A DNA stretch of 64,000 nt from CAVONB01 sp963697205 (GCA_963697205.1 CAVONB010000008.1:62001-126000), one strand, 5' to 3'. Positions 9,903-19,202 are shown, numbered from the stretch's first letter. Program-made: numbers and translations. Notes: generated by a model from the sequence alone, not told the origin.

Positions 9903-11849
9903 ATGACTGCCCCGACGCCCCTGGCCAAGAGCCGCTATCACGAGGTCTATGCAGCTTGGAAAGCGGATCCGGAGGGGTTCTGGGCAGAGGCGGCCCGCGA
10001 CATCGTCTGGTACAAGACCTGGGACAAGGTGTTCGACCCGTATTCCGGGGTCTACGGGCGCTGGTTCGCCGGGGCGGAGTGCAACACTTGCTACAATTGT
10101 CTCGACCGTCACGTTGAGGCGGGACGTGGCGGCCAGAAGGCGCTGATCTACGACAGCCCGATCACCAAGTCTGGGAAATCCTATACCTACGGCGAAATGC
10201 TCGATGAGGTGGCGACGCTGGCGGGCGTGCTCGTCGATATGGGCGTCAAGAAGGGCGACCGGGTCATCCTTTACATGCCGATGGTGCCCGAGGCGGTGAT
10301 GGCGATGCTTGCGTGCGCGCGCATCGGAGCCGTTCATTCGGTGGTGTTCGGCGGGTTTGCCGCTGCGGAGCTTGCCACCCGCATCAACGATGCCAAGCCG
10401 GTGGCGATCCTGGCGGCGTCGTGCGGCATCGAGCCGGGCCGCGTCGTAGCCTACAAGCCGCTGCTCGACCGCGCGATCGAGATCTCCGAGCACAAGCCGG
10501 CCGCGTGCTTGGTGCTGCAGCGTGCGCAGTCGGAGGCGGGCTTGATCGCGGGCCGCGATCTCGACTGGGCAGCCACCATCGCGGATGCCAAGGCGCGCGG
10601 GCGCAAGGCGGGGTGCGTGGCGGTCGCGGCGACCGATCCGCTCTACATCCTCTATACCTCCGGCACCACCGGGCAGCCCAAGGGCGTGGTGCGCGACAAC
10701 GGCGGGCACATGGTCGCGCTGAAGTGGTCCATGAAGAACCACTACGGAATCGAGCCGGGCGAGGCGTTCTGGGCGGCCTCAGACGTGGGCTGGGTGGTCG
10801 GCCACTCCTACATCACCTATGCGCCGCTGCTGCACGGGGCGACGACGATCGTCTACGAAGGCAAGCCGGTCGGCACGCCGGATGCGGGCGCGTTCTGGCG
10901 CGTGATCGCGGACCACAAGGTGGTGGCGCTGTTCACCGCGCCGACGGCGTTCCGCGCCATCCGCGGGGCCGATCCTGAGGGCAAGCTCATCCGTGACTAC
11001 GATCTCAGCGCCTTCCGCACGCTGTTCCTGGCGGGCGAGCGGGCGGACCCGGAGACCGTCAAGTGGGCCGAGCAGTTGCTCGCGGTTCCCGTCGTCGATC
11101 ACTGGTGGCAGACGGAGACGGGCTGGCCGATCGCGGGCAATCCTGTCGGGCTCGGGATGCTGCCGGTCAGATACGGTTCCCCGACGGTGGCGATGCCGGG
11201 CTACGATCTGCAGGTGCTCGATGCGGCGGGCAAGCCTGTGCCAGCAGGAGAGACGGGGACGCTCGCGATCAAGCTGCCGCTGCCGCCGTCGTGCCTGCCG
11301 ACCTTGTGGAATGCCGACGAGCGCTTCCGCAAGAGCTACATCTCCGACTTTGCGGGCTACTATTCGACGGCGGATGCGGGCGTTATCGACGCGGACGGCT
11401 ACGTCTATGTGATGGCACGCACCGACGACGTCATCAATGTGGCAGGCCACCGTCTGTCGACGGGGCAGATGGAGGACGTGGTTGCGCGCCACGCGGACGT
11501 GGCAGAGTGTGCCGTCGTCGGCGTCGCCGACCAGATGAAGGGACAGATCCCGGCGGGCTTCATCGTTTTGAAGTCGGGTGTCAACCGCGAGGCCAAGGAG
11601 ATCGAGGCCGAGGTTGTCAATCTCGTGCGCGAGGAAATCGGGCCGGTCGCCGCGTTCAAGTCGGTGATGGCTGTGAAGCGCCTGCCGAAGACGCGCTCGG
11701 GCAAGATTCTGCGGGCGACGATGCGTCAGATTGCCGACGGCGAGGCCTTCAAGGCGCCTGCAACGATCGACGATCCGGCTATCCTGGACGAGATCTCGGC
11801 GGTTCTGAAGAGCCGGGGGATGGCCGCCGGTAACGCGCCGAAGAGTTGA
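9903..11849 (+). CDS. prpE: Propionyl-CoA synthetase (AMP-forming)
   Basis: ANL-family ligase converting propionate, ATP and CoA to propionyl-CoA; 648 residues. The ACS-type N-terminus starts near YHEVYAAWKADPEGFW; the P-loop is YTSGTTGQPKGVVRDNGGH, which is PrpE-like; VGHSYITYAPLLHGATT and the C-terminal catalytic-lysine motif LPKTRSGKILRATM are present. ATG at 9903 has GGAGG 8 bases upstream. Monocistronic, followed by a convergent small gene. Acetyl-CoA synthetase activity on the side cannot be excluded, but the CNTCYNCLDRH and RDNGGH segments favour PrpE. Confidence 0.9.
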   Translation: MTAPTPLAKSRYHEVYAAWKADPEGFWAEAARDIVWYKTWDKVFDPYSGVYGRWFAGAECNTCYNCLDRHVEAGRGGQKALIYDSPITKSGKSYTYGEMLDEVATLAGVLVDMGVKKGDRVILYMPMVPEAVMAMLACARIGAVHSVVFGGFAAAELATRINDAKPVAILAASCGIEPGRVVAYKPLLDRAIEISEHKPAACLVLQRAQSEAGLIAGRDLDWAATIADAKARGRKAGCVAVAATDPLYILYTSGTTGQPKGVVRDNGGHMVALKWSMKNHYGIEPGEAFWAASDVGWVVGHSYITYAPLLHGATTIVYEGKPVGTPDAGAFWRVIADHKVVALFTAPTAFRAIRGADPEGKLIRDYDLSAFRTLFLAGERADPETVKWAEQLLAVPVVDHWWQTETGWPIAGNPVGLGMLPVRYGSPTVAMPGYDLQVLDAAGKPVPAGETGTLAIKLPLPPSCLPTLWNADERFRKSYISDFAGYYSTADAGVIDADGYVYVMARTDDVINVAGHRLSTGQMEDVVARHADVAECAVVGVADQMKGQIPAGFIVLKSGVNREAKEIEAEVVNLVREEIGPVAAFKSVMAVKRLPKTRSGKILRATMRQIADGEAFKAPATIDDPAILDEISAVLKSRGMAAGNAPKS

Positions 11850-11871
11850 GGCAGGGGGGCGCGGCGCGGCG

Positions 11872-12057
11872 TCACTGCAACTTCTCGATGCGGCGGCTGA
11901 TGGCGAGGGCGTAGTAGTAGACGCGCCGATCATCGCGCGTCCATTGCGAGCGATCTGGCTTCTCGGTCAGGAGGATCGAGCCGGCGGCAAGAGCGTTCGC
12001 GCGCCGGGTCCAAAGGCTGGTGGCTTCGGTGGTCGTGGTTTGGCGCAGTCTCGCCAT
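11872..12057 (-). CDS. Small hypothetical protein, 61 residues
   Basis: Basic, soluble 61-residue protein beginning MARLRQTTTTEATSLWTRRA and ending in YYYALAISRRIEKLQ. The ribosome site GGGGAGG lies 5 bases before the ATG, and codon use resembles neighbouring genes, so it is probably real. No family was recognised and no membrane or signal segment is visible. It converges on prpE, with 22 bases between the stops. Confidence 0.6.
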   Translation of the reverse strand: MARLRQTTTTEATSLWTRRANALAAGSILLTEKPDRSQWTRDDRRVYYYALAISRRIEKLQ

Positions 12058-12455
12058 GGCTGCCTCCCCGTATCGAGACGTTCCCTTTTTCGATCAACGG
12101 TGAGCAGCGTCTCTTTCGGCCGATCTTGGGACGACGCTAGCGTGGCGGGTAATCGGTCACCACCCCTTGATTTCCAAAAAGATAGTTTCTCGAATGCAGA
12201 TCAGACGTGAACGTATTTGTCACAAACGCTTGCGGCGATGCTTGGTAGGCGTTGCGGCTATAGCGGCCGTTGCCAATCGGCGACATGGGCGGCGACATGG
12301 GCGGCGCGCCCTGTGTGGCGTGGTGTCGGTGTGGCCACGGGTAATCGGCCGGGCGATGCCTTGCGGCCACACGGCAGGGGAGGAGGGACACGCGGTCCCT
12401 TTTTCGCCCCGTTCGGGTCCGATAGCCTGCGGCCGAATGAGATCAGGACCATCCT
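12058..12455. other. Intergenic region between small hypothetical gene and ThiE-like gene
   Basis: About 400 bases without a convincing gene. It is divergent-promoter space. An 84-codon minus frame (12137-12391) and a 98-codon plus frame overlap here but lack ribosome sites and family features. The only structure seen is a 12-bp tandem duplication at 12281-12304. No TPP riboswitch motif was found upstream of the ThiE-like gene. Confidence 0.4.
12281..12304. repeat. 12-bp perfect tandem duplication
   Basis: CGACATGGGCGG occurs twice in immediate succession at 12281-12292 and 12293-12304. Probably replication slippage in non-coding DNA. Confidence 0.8.
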
Positions 12456-13103
12456 ATGGGTAGCCACGTGCCGCAGCCCGAGCTTTGCATCGTCTTCGGT
12501 GCGTCAGGTGCTGGCGACGACGACGCGCGCCGGCTCGCGGCGGCGCTGGATGCCGTGGCCGCGTCGTGCGTCATCGTGGCGGGCGGGGATGGGCACTCGG
12601 CGCCGTCGGCCGGCGTGGCGCAGCCGCTCGTTGCCTTGGCGCAGGCGCGCGGGATCGCCGCGCTGATCTGGCAGGATGCGGGCGTGGCGCGCACGATCAA
12701 GGCCGATGGCGTGCATCTGCCGTGGTCGCGGACGCTCGTCGCCGACCTGGGGACGGCGCGCGAGATCCTGGATTCACGCGCGATCGTGGGGGCGGACGCC
12801 GGGCGCTCGCGGCACGAGGCGATGGCGCTGGGCGAGGCGGGGGCGAGCTACGTCGGTTTTGGCGCGCCGCCCGATTTGAATGACCGGGCGGCAGCGGTCG
12901 AGCGGCGCACGGAACTGTTGTCGTGGTGGGCGGAGATCTTCGAAGTGCCGTGCGTGGCGTTCGATGTGGATGATGCCGAAGCGGCGGCGGAACTGGCCGC
13001 GGCCGGCGCCGATTTTCTGGCCATGACCGTCGCGGAAGACACCGACCTGGACCGGCTGCGGGCGGTCAGTTCTGTGTTGGCGGGGCGCGAGGGCGATGCG
13101 TGA
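12456..13103 (+). CDS. Thiamine-phosphate-synthase-like TIM-barrel protein (degenerate)
   Basis: 215 residues with the ThiE/TenI beta-alpha barrel pattern: KADGVHLPW corresponds to the ThiE ADGVHLGQ motif, IVGADAGRSRHEA to VGxSxH, and GASYVGFGA to the YxGxGP phosphate site. The QYRxK pyrophosphate-binding segment expected near the N-terminus is absent (LCIVFGASGAGDDDARRL instead), and the DGVHLPW site lacks the usual Gly-Gln. Thiamine phosphate synthase activity is therefore doubtful. The stop codon overlaps the next gene's ATG (TGATG), so it is translationally coupled to the Sel1 protein. No other thi gene is nearby. Confidence 0.7.
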   Translation: MGSHVPQPELCIVFGASGAGDDDARRLAAALDAVAASCVIVAGGDGHSAPSAGVAQPLVALAQARGIAALIWQDAGVARTIKADGVHLPWSRTLVADLGTAREILDSRAIVGADAGRSRHEAMALGEAGASYVGFGAPPDLNDRAAAVERRTELLSWWAEIFEVPCVAFDVDDAEAAAELAAAGADFLAMTVAEDTDLDRLRAVSSVLAGREGDA

Positions 13104-14311
13104 TGGCGGGCGGAGCACGGTGGCACATGGCTGCGATGGGCGCCGGTCGACGGCGCTGGCGGCTTGCCGCGCGCGCGGCACTGGCGGTGGTCCTGGCGTT
13201 TGCGGCATATGGGCATCACGGGGCCTGGGCGGAAACGAGTTCCTGGGTGACGCGGGCGGAGCAGGAGGGCGCGCGCGCTGAGCCGCCCAAGCCTGCGGCG
13301 CAACCGGCGCCCAAGGCCGGCGGGCGCACGCGCACCAGCCGGCAGCCAGCGGGAAGCGCGGCGCGTGCGGTGGAGAAGGCGCAGCGGCTGGCGCCGAAGG
13401 CGCAGGCTGACGGCGGCGGCGGCGACAGCATGGCGACGACGGTGCCGACGGTCGGCGACGACGCGGCCTACATCGCCTACGACCAGGGGCAGTACCTGAC
13501 CGCGCTCACGTTAGCGCAGGAGGCGGCGAGCAAGGGCGATCCGCAAGCCCATACGCTGATCGGGCGCATCAACGCGGAAGGCTTCGGTATCCCGCGGGAC
13601 TTCGACGCGGCGGCCAAATGGTATCAGCGGGCAGCCGAACTGGGCGATGTCGAGGCGATGTTCGCGCTGGCGGTGCTCTATGCGGACGGCAAAGGCGTGG
13701 CCAAGGATCGGGTGAAGGCGGGCCAGTATTTTGAGCAGGCTGCGCGCAAGGGACATGCGGCTGCGAACTACAACCTCGGCCTGCTGTTCCTGCGGGGCGA
13801 CGGCAAGCCGGAGAACCCGATCCGGGCGATGCAGCACTTGCGCTTTGCCGCCGAGAAGGGGCTCACGGCGGCGCAATACGACCTGGGGGCGATGTATCAG
13901 AAGGGGGCGGGCTCGCCGCCGCTGATCATCCAGCCCGACGCGCTCGAGGCGGCAAAGTGGATCGGGGCGGCGGCACGGGCGGGCATGCCCGAAGCCCAGT
14001 TCGAGTATGCGGTGATGCTGCTGCGGGGCCAGGGGCTCGCGCGCGACCGGGAACTCGCCATACCGTATCTGAGGGCGGCGGCGGGGCGGGATATCGCGGG
14101 CGCCCAGAACCGGCTGGCGCATCTGCATGCGCTGGGCACGGGGGTGGAGAAGAACCTCGTGGAAGCAGCCAAATGGCGGCTGCTGGCGCGCGACCAGGGC
14201 ATCCTCGATCCCGATCTCGACAAGCTGATCGCGCGATTGTCCCGCAGCGACAGGCTGAGCGCGGAGAAGGCTGCCTTCAACTGGCGCCAGCGCGAGTTCG
14301 CGGTGGAGTGA
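13103..14311 (+). CDS. Sel1-repeat (TPR-like) secreted protein
   Basis: 402 residues. A twin-arginine-like basic stretch (RRRWRLAAR) and a hydrophobic segment near residues 20-40 look like a signal peptide ending near YGHHGAWAE. A Pro/Ala-rich linker of about 70 residues follows, then six or seven Sel1 repeats such as AAKWYQRAAELGDVEAMFAL and AMQHLRFAAEKGLTAAQYDL. Such proteins are periplasmic scaffolds or regulators. ATG at 13103 overlaps the upstream stop as TGATG. Partner unknown. Confidence 0.8.
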   Translation: MAGGARWHMAAMGAGRRRWRLAARAALAVVLAFAAYGHHGAWAETSSWVTRAEQEGARAEPPKPAAQPAPKAGGRTRTSRQPAGSAARAVEKAQRLAPKAQADGGGGDSMATTVPTVGDDAAYIAYDQGQYLTALTLAQEAASKGDPQAHTLIGRINAEGFGIPRDFDAAAKWYQRAAELGDVEAMFALAVLYADGKGVAKDRVKAGQYFEQAARKGHAAANYNLGLLFLRGDGKPENPIRAMQHLRFAAEKGLTAAQYDLGAMYQKGAGSPPLIIQPDALEAAKWIGAAARAGMPEAQFEYAVMLLRGQGLARDRELAIPYLRAAAGRDIAGAQNRLAHLHALGTGVEKNLVEAAKWRLLARDQGILDPDLDKLIARLSRSDRLSAEKAAFNWRQREFAVE

Positions 14312-14429
14312 GGCCGCATCGGGACGGCTCAGCCGGGGGCGTGAGGACGCAGGCGCGCAGGCTTGTTCCCGGCGCGCGCTTGCGGCAGTGTTCTTGGCCA
14401 ATCCATTCGATTTCAAGGAGCCCGCGATC

Positions 14430-15272
14430 ATGGCCAACAGTCCTCTCGTCTCGACCGAATGGCTCGAGGCGCACCTTGACGACCCTAAGGTCCGCATTCT
14501 GGAGGTGTGCTCGCTGACGAGCGACGAGAAGTACCGCGCCGGCCATATCCCGGGAGCGTCCTGGGTGTTCTGGAAGGCGGCCTGCTGGCACGCCAGCGAC
14601 CGGGAGTTCGTGACGCCCGAAGCGATGGCGAAATTGTTCGCGGAATTGGGCATCGGGCCCGACACCACGCTCGTCCTGTACGGCGATCCCGTCCAGTACG
14701 GCACCTACGGCTACTGGGCGTTCAGCATGGCGGGGCACAAGGACCTGCGCGTCCTCGACGGGGGGCGGACGAAGTGGACCGCCGAGAAGCGGCCGATGTC
14801 GACGGAGGTGCCCAAGCCGACGGCCGTTGCCTATCCGCCGCCGGCAGCCAACAAGGAGACGCGGGTCGGCCGGCGCAACGTCCTGAACCAACTCGGCAAG
14901 CCGGGTCGGGTGCTGATCGATGTGCGCTCGCCGGAGGAGTACACCGGCAAGCGTGTAATCGAGTATTCGGCCGCGTTCGATCACGGCGCGGAGCGGACCG
15001 GGCGAATCCCCGGCGCCAAGCACCTCTATTACAAGGACGTGATCAACGCCGACGACAGTTACAAGTCGGCCGACGTGATCCGTGCGCGCATGGCCGAGCT
15101 CGGCCTGACGCCGGAGGATGCGCCGGAGATCGTGTGCTACTGCCGGCTGAGCCACCGGGCCACGCTGGTGTGGACCGCGTTGACCCACGTTGCGGGCTTC
15201 AAGGGCGTCAAGATCTACGACGGCTCGTGGACGGAGTGGGGCTCGATCGTGGGATACCCGATCGAAAAATGA
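14430..15272 (+). CDS. Sulfurtransferase, two-domain rhodanese family
   Basis: 280 residues, the normal length for thiosulfate/3-mercaptopyruvate sulfurtransferases. The N-terminal rhodanese domain (residues about 1-125, HIPGASWVFWKAACWHASD) lacks a catalytic loop; the C-terminal domain holds VLIDVRSPEEYTG and the active-site loop CRLSHR with Cys238. The CRLSHR loop differs from the CGSGVT loop of mercaptopyruvate enzymes and is closer to thiosulfate rhodaneses. ATG at 14430 has AAGGAG 9 bases upstream. A Crp/Fnr regulator gene begins 22 bases after the stop, so the two probably form an operon. Confidence 0.88.
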   Translation: MANSPLVSTEWLEAHLDDPKVRILEVCSLTSDEKYRAGHIPGASWVFWKAACWHASDREFVTPEAMAKLFAELGIGPDTTLVLYGDPVQYGTYGYWAFSMAGHKDLRVLDGGRTKWTAEKRPMSTEVPKPTAVAYPPPAANKETRVGRRNVLNQLGKPGRVLIDVRSPEEYTGKRVIEYSAAFDHGAERTGRIPGAKHLYYKDVINADDSYKSADVIRARMAELGLTPEDAPEIVCYCRLSHRATLVWTALTHVAGFKGVKIYDGSWTEWGSIVGYPIEK

Positions 15273-15294
15273 GCGCCGGGCAGGGTGGCATGCG

Positions 15295-15969
15295 GTGAGC
15301 GCGAAGGCGGAGCTGGGCCAGGTGGCGATCTGGGCGGACGCGCTGTCGGAAACGGAGGCGGCGCGCGCGCTTAAGGGGCTCAGCGAGCGCCGCTACGACG
15401 CCGGCGCCTACGTCTTCCATCGCGACGACCGGCTCGATTATTGGACCGGCGTCGTGACCGGTCTCGTCAAGCTTGGCGCCATCTCGGTGCACGGCAAGGA
15501 GATCAGTTTCGCCGGCGTCGGTGCAGGCGGCTGGTTCGGGGAAGGCTCGATCCTCAAGAACGAGGCGCGCAAGTACGATTGTGTGGCGTTGCGCGAAACG
15601 CGACTGGCGCTCCTCAACCGGGCCTGTTTCGACTGGCTGTGCGAGAACAGCGTCGGCTTCAACCGCTTTCTCGTGCGCCAGCTCAACGAGCGCATGGGGC
15701 AGTTCATCGCCATGATCGAGCACGACCGCATTCACGATCCGGCCGCGCGCGTTGCCCGCAACATTGCGTGGCTGCTCAATCCGGTGCTCTATCCCAACAC
15801 GCAGGCGCGGATTGCGATCACGCAAGAAGAAGTGGGCATGCTGGCGGGCGTGTCGCGGCAGAGCGCCAACCGCAGCCTGTCGCAGCTGGCGGACGCGGGG
15901 CTGATCGTTTTGGAGCGGGGCGGGCTGTTGGTGCTCGATGCGCAGGCGCTGTCGCGCTACGAGGGCTGA
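15295..15969 (+). CDS. Crp/Fnr-family transcriptional regulator
   Basis: 224 residues: N-terminal cyclic-nucleotide-binding-fold domain (about 20-130, with GGWFGEGSILKNEARKYD) and a C-terminal winged helix with ITQEEVGMLAGVSRQSANRS as the helix-turn-helix. No Fnr-type N-terminal cysteine cluster is visible, so it is not an iron-sulfur oxygen sensor. The start is a GTG at 15295; the ATG at 15289 is in another frame and meets a stop after two codons. Its position right behind the sulfurtransferase suggests control of that gene or of thiol status (inference). Confidence 0.85.
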   Translation: MSAKAELGQVAIWADALSETEAARALKGLSERRYDAGAYVFHRDDRLDYWTGVVTGLVKLGAISVHGKEISFAGVGAGGWFGEGSILKNEARKYDCVALRETRLALLNRACFDWLCENSVGFNRFLVRQLNERMGQFIAMIEHDRIHDPAARVARNIAWLLNPVLYPNTQARIAITQEEVGMLAGVSRQSANRSLSQLADAGLIVLERGGLLVLDAQALSRYEG

Positions 15970-16045
15970 GCGGGGCGGTGCAACGCGTGCGGGGGCGGCC
16001 AGGAAACGGGGCTGGCAGGCTGCTTCGGCGGTGGCGGACCCGACG

Positions 16046-16063
16046 GCTTTGCTGCAGCAAAGC
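16046..16063. promoter_or_regulatory. 18-bp perfect palindrome upstream of CoA-ligase/Liv cluster
   Basis: GCTTTGCTGCAGCAAAGC, 77 bases after the Crp/Fnr stop and about 230 bases before the cluster start. It has no T-tail, so an operator is as likely as a terminator. Confidence 0.4.
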
Positions 16064-16097
16064 ACGATAGCGGATGCGGCCTAAACTTTAAGTCTAG

Positions 16098-16119
16098 CAG
16101 ACATTTCCGCCCGTGTCTG
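16098..16119. promoter_or_regulatory. Candidate operator dyad CAGACA-N10-TGTCTG
   Basis: Six-base inverted repeat with a 10-base spacer, next to an AT-rich stretch, about 175 bases before the TTG start of the CoA-ligase gene. Short dyads like this arise by chance, so confidence is low. Confidence 0.25.
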
Positions 16120-16294
16120 TCAAAGATCGGGCTGTAGAGGATTGCCGTCCGCGCTTAACTGACGGTGCGGCCGGGCCAGCCGGCTGCCAACGACAAGCCG
16201 AAGGGTACCGCCGCGTGCACTGCAGCATCGCTCGTGTGAGCCGGTGCAGGCCCGCAGGGCGAGATGCCCCGTGATGTGATGGGAGGCGTACAAT

Positions 16295-18283
16295 TTGACC
16301 GCGCAAGCTGCGTCGTCGGTGGCGCGTACTGACACCGTTCCCAAGCTTATGCTGCGCAATGCCGAGCGTTATAGCGCGCTGCCGGCGATGCGGGAGAAGG
16401 ACCTCGGCATCTGGCAAACGTGGACGTGGAAGGACGTCGCCGAGGAGGTGCGCGCGTTCTCGGTCGGGTTGAAGGAGCTCGGGCTTGCCCGCGGCGACAC
16501 GGTCGCGATCATCGGGGACAATCGCCCGCGGCTTTATTGGACGTTCACGGCGGCGCAGTGCCTGGGCGCCGTGCCTGTGCCGATCTACCAGGACTCGGTG
16601 GCCGACGAGATGGCCTTCGTGCTCGGCCACGCAGAGGTGAAGATCGCGGTGGTGGAGAACCAGGAGCAGGTCGACAAACTGTTGTCGATCGCAGAGCGCG
16701 TGCCGACGCTCAAGACGATCATCTACGACGACGGCAGGGGACTGCAGAAATACGACCAGGGGCATCTGCATGCCTACGAGGCGGTGCAGGCGCTGGGACG
16801 GAAGGTGCTGGCCGATGTGCCGGACGCGCTGACGCGGTGGCTCGCTGAGATCGAGGCCGGCAAGGGCAGCGACGTGAGCGTGATCCTCTATACGTCGGGG
16901 ACCACGGGCCAGCCCAAGGGCGTGATGCTGACGCACGACAACATCGTCGTGTCGGGGGCCAACGGAAACACGTTCGACCACTTCACCACCGACGACACGA
17001 TGATCGCCTATCTGCCGATGGCGTGGGTGGGCGACCACATCTTCTCCTACGGACAGTCGTTCGCAGGCGCGCTGTGCGTGGCGTGTCCGGAGAGCCCGGA
17101 AACGGCGATCGAGGACCGGCGCGAGATCGGGCCGAGCTATTTCTTCGCGCCGCCGCGCGTGTTCGAGAACATGCTGACCCAGATCATGGTGCGCATGGAG
17201 GATGCCGGGCGCATCAAGAAGGGCATGTTCGACTATTTTCTCGGCGTGGCGCGGCGTTGCGGCGAGAAGATCCTGAACGGCGAGAGTGTCGGGTTCGGCG
17301 ATCGCGTGCTCTACAAGCTCGGCGACGTTCTCGTTTACGGGCCGCTGCGCAATCGGATGGGGTTTTCCAAGTTGCGCGTCGCCTATACGGCGGGCGAGGC
17401 GATCGGGCCGGAGCTGTTCCGCTTCTATCGGGCGCTCGGCATCAACCTGAAGCAGCTCTACGGGCAGACCGAGGCGAGCGTCTACATCACGCTCCAGCCG
17501 GACGGCGAGGTGTTCCCGGAGACGGTCGGCAAGCCCGGCCCGGGTGTCGAGATCAAAATCGACGATTCGGGCGAGGTGCTGTTCAAGAGCCCGGGCGTGT
17601 TTCTTGCCTACTACAAGAACCCGGACGCGACCACGGCGACCAAGACGGCGGACGGCTGGGTGCATACCGGCGACGCGGGCTTCATCGACAACCGCGGCCA
17701 TCTGCGCATCATCGATCGGGCCAAGGACGTCGGGCAGCTGCGCGACGGTTCGCTGTTTGCGCCGAAGTATCTCGAGAACAAGCTGAAGTTCTATCCCGAG
17801 ATCAAGGAAGTGGTGACGTTCGGCCAGGGGCGGGACTACGTCACGGCCTTTATCAACATCGATCCGGTGTCGGTTGGCTCGTGGGCGGAGCGCAACAACG
17901 TCATCTATGCGAGCTACCAGGAGCTGGCCGCTCATCCCGATGTCTACAAGATGATCGAGCGGCGCGTCGACGAGGCGAACGCACAGCTGGCCGTGGAGCC
18001 GCGCATGGGCGGCGCGCAGATCCGCCGCTTTCTGGTGCTGCACAAGGAGCTCGATGCCGACGACGGCGAGCTGACGCGGACGATGAAGGTGCGGCGCGCG
18101 CTGATCCTGGACCGCTACGCGCCATTGATCGCGGCCCTGTACGACGGATCGCAGACGGCAGCGATTTCGGTGGAAGTGACGTTCGAGGACGGCCGCAAGG
18201 GCATCATCGAGGGTGATATGCGCATCGTCGAAATGACGCCACATCCCGTGAGCGCCGAGCCGATCAGGGAGGCCGCAGAATGA
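16295..18283 (+). CDS. Long-chain-type acyl-CoA synthetase (AMP-binding)
   Basis: 662-residue ANL-superfamily ligase, cytoplasmic or membrane-associated, that should activate a carboxylic acid to its CoA thioester. P-loop ILYTSGTTGQPKGVMLTHDN; adenine motif LKQLYGQTEAS; the A8 aspartate region GWVHTGDAGFIDNRGHLRII. The C-terminal part (KYLENKLKFYPEIKEVVTFG) resembles FadD/FAA-type enzymes. TTG start at 16295 with GGGAGG 8 bases upstream. It overlaps the following LivG-type gene as ATGA, so uptake and activation are translationally coupled. Substrate may be a fatty or aromatic acid; not determinable here. Confidence 0.85.
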   Translation: MTAQAASSVARTDTVPKLMLRNAERYSALPAMREKDLGIWQTWTWKDVAEEVRAFSVGLKELGLARGDTVAIIGDNRPRLYWTFTAAQCLGAVPVPIYQDSVADEMAFVLGHAEVKIAVVENQEQVDKLLSIAERVPTLKTIIYDDGRGLQKYDQGHLHAYEAVQALGRKVLADVPDALTRWLAEIEAGKGSDVSVILYTSGTTGQPKGVMLTHDNIVVSGANGNTFDHFTTDDTMIAYLPMAWVGDHIFSYGQSFAGALCVACPESPETAIEDRREIGPSYFFAPPRVFENMLTQIMVRMEDAGRIKKGMFDYFLGVARRCGEKILNGESVGFGDRVLYKLGDVLVYGPLRNRMGFSKLRVAYTAGEAIGPELFRFYRALGINLKQLYGQTEASVYITLQPDGEVFPETVGKPGPGVEIKIDDSGEVLFKSPGVFLAYYKNPDATTATKTADGWVHTGDAGFIDNRGHLRIIDRAKDVGQLRDGSLFAPKYLENKLKFYPEIKEVVTFGQGRDYVTAFINIDPVSVGSWAERNNVIYASYQELAAHPDVYKMIERRVDEANAQLAVEPRMGGAQIRRFLVLHKELDADDGELTRTMKVRRALILDRYAPLIAALYDGSQTAAISVEVTFEDGRKGIIEGDMRIVEMTPHPVSAEPIREAAE

Positions 18284-19140
18284 GCGCGGAGGTGAGCGCA
18301 CGCATGTCCGCTGAAGGTGCCGGGACCCGCGAGGCGTTGTCGGGTGCGTTAGAGCGCTCGGGCATCGCGCCGGGCGGCGTGCTGCTGGCGGTCGACGACG
18401 TCTCGTTGTCATTCGGCGGCGTGCGCGCCATCAACGGTGTGACGTTCGACATAAGGAAGGGCGAGATCCGCGCCATCATCGGCCCCAACGGCGCGGGCAA
18501 GACGTCGATGCTCAACGTCATCAACGGCTTTTATCATCCCCAGGTCGGTACGGTGACCTACAAGGGCATGAAGCGCGATGCGATGCGGCCCTACATCGCG
18601 GCGAGCCAGGGCATCGCGCGCACGTTCCAGAACGTGGCGTTGTTCAAGGGCATGTCCACGCTCGACAACATCATGACAGGCCGCACGCTGAAGATGAAGC
18701 GCGGTTTCCTGGAGCAGGCGCTCTATTGGGGCCGGGGGCGGCGCGAGGAGACGGAGCATCGCGAGATCGTCGAGCGCATCATCGATTTCCTCGAGATCCA
18801 GGCGATCCGCAAGACGCCGGTCGGCAAGCTGCCGTACGGCCTGCAAAAACGCGTGGAGCTCGGCCGTGCGCTTGCCATGGAGCCGGAGCTGTTGCTGCTC
18901 GACGAGCCGATGGCGGGCATGAACCTGGAAGAGAAGCAGGACATGAGCCGCTTCGTCATCGACGTCAACGAGCAGCTCGGCACGACGATCGCGCTGATCG
19001 AGCACGACATGGGCGTGGTGATGGACCTGTCCGACCGGGTCGTGGTGCTGGACTATGGCCAGAAGATCGCGGACGGGACGCCGGACGAGGTGCAGGCGAA
19101 CCAGGCCGTGATCGACGCCTATCTGGGCGTAGCGCATTGA
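18280..19140 (+). CDS. livG: LivG-type ABC transporter ATP-binding protein
   Basis: 286 residues with about 35 extra N-terminal residues before the ATPase fold. Walker A is GPNGAGKTS, the degenerate LivG signature is LPYGLQKRVELGRAL, Walker B is LLLLDEPMAGMN, and the switch His is in LIEHDMGVVM. Branched-chain-amino-acid-type (HAAT) importer ATPase, working with LivF and the LivHM permeases encoded downstream. The ATG overlaps the preceding ligase stop. Family members carry amino acids, amides, urea or aromatic acids, so the name denotes the class. Confidence 0.9.
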   Translation: MSAEVSARMSAEGAGTREALSGALERSGIAPGGVLLAVDDVSLSFGGVRAINGVTFDIRKGEIRAIIGPNGAGKTSMLNVINGFYHPQVGTVTYKGMKRDAMRPYIAASQGIARTFQNVALFKGMSTLDNIMTGRTLKMKRGFLEQALYWGRGRREETEHREIVERIIDFLEIQAIRKTPVGKLPYGLQKRVELGRALAMEPELLLLDEPMAGMNLEEKQDMSRFVIDVNEQLGTTIALIEHDMGVVMDLSDRVVVLDYGQKIADGTPDEVQANQAVIDAYLGVAH

Positions 19141-19202
19141 ATGGAGAAGCGATCCCGGCTGTGTGTGCGTTGCGCGCAGCGTCGGCGTCCAAGGAGTGAA
19201 AC

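Larger units (their letters stand above)
15970..16294. other. Intergenic region upstream of the Liv/CoA-ligase cluster
   Basis: 325 bases without a gene, expected to hold the promoter for the cluster starting at 16295. Two dyads are visible: the 18-bp palindrome GCTTTGCTGCAGCAAAGC at 16046-16063 and CAGACA with a 10-base spacer to TGTCTG at 16098-16119. The sequence between them (16081-16092) is AT-richer. Which regulator binds is unknown. Confidence 0.5.

Noticed and set aside
12137..12391. 84-codon minus-strand frame upstream of the ThiE-like gene
   Set aside because: No ribosome site, no recognisable family, and codon use drifts to AT-rich third positions in its second half.
12058..12455. 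TPP riboswitch upstream of the ThiE-like gene
   Set aside because: The conserved CTGAGA and ACCTGA blocks of the thi-box were not found.
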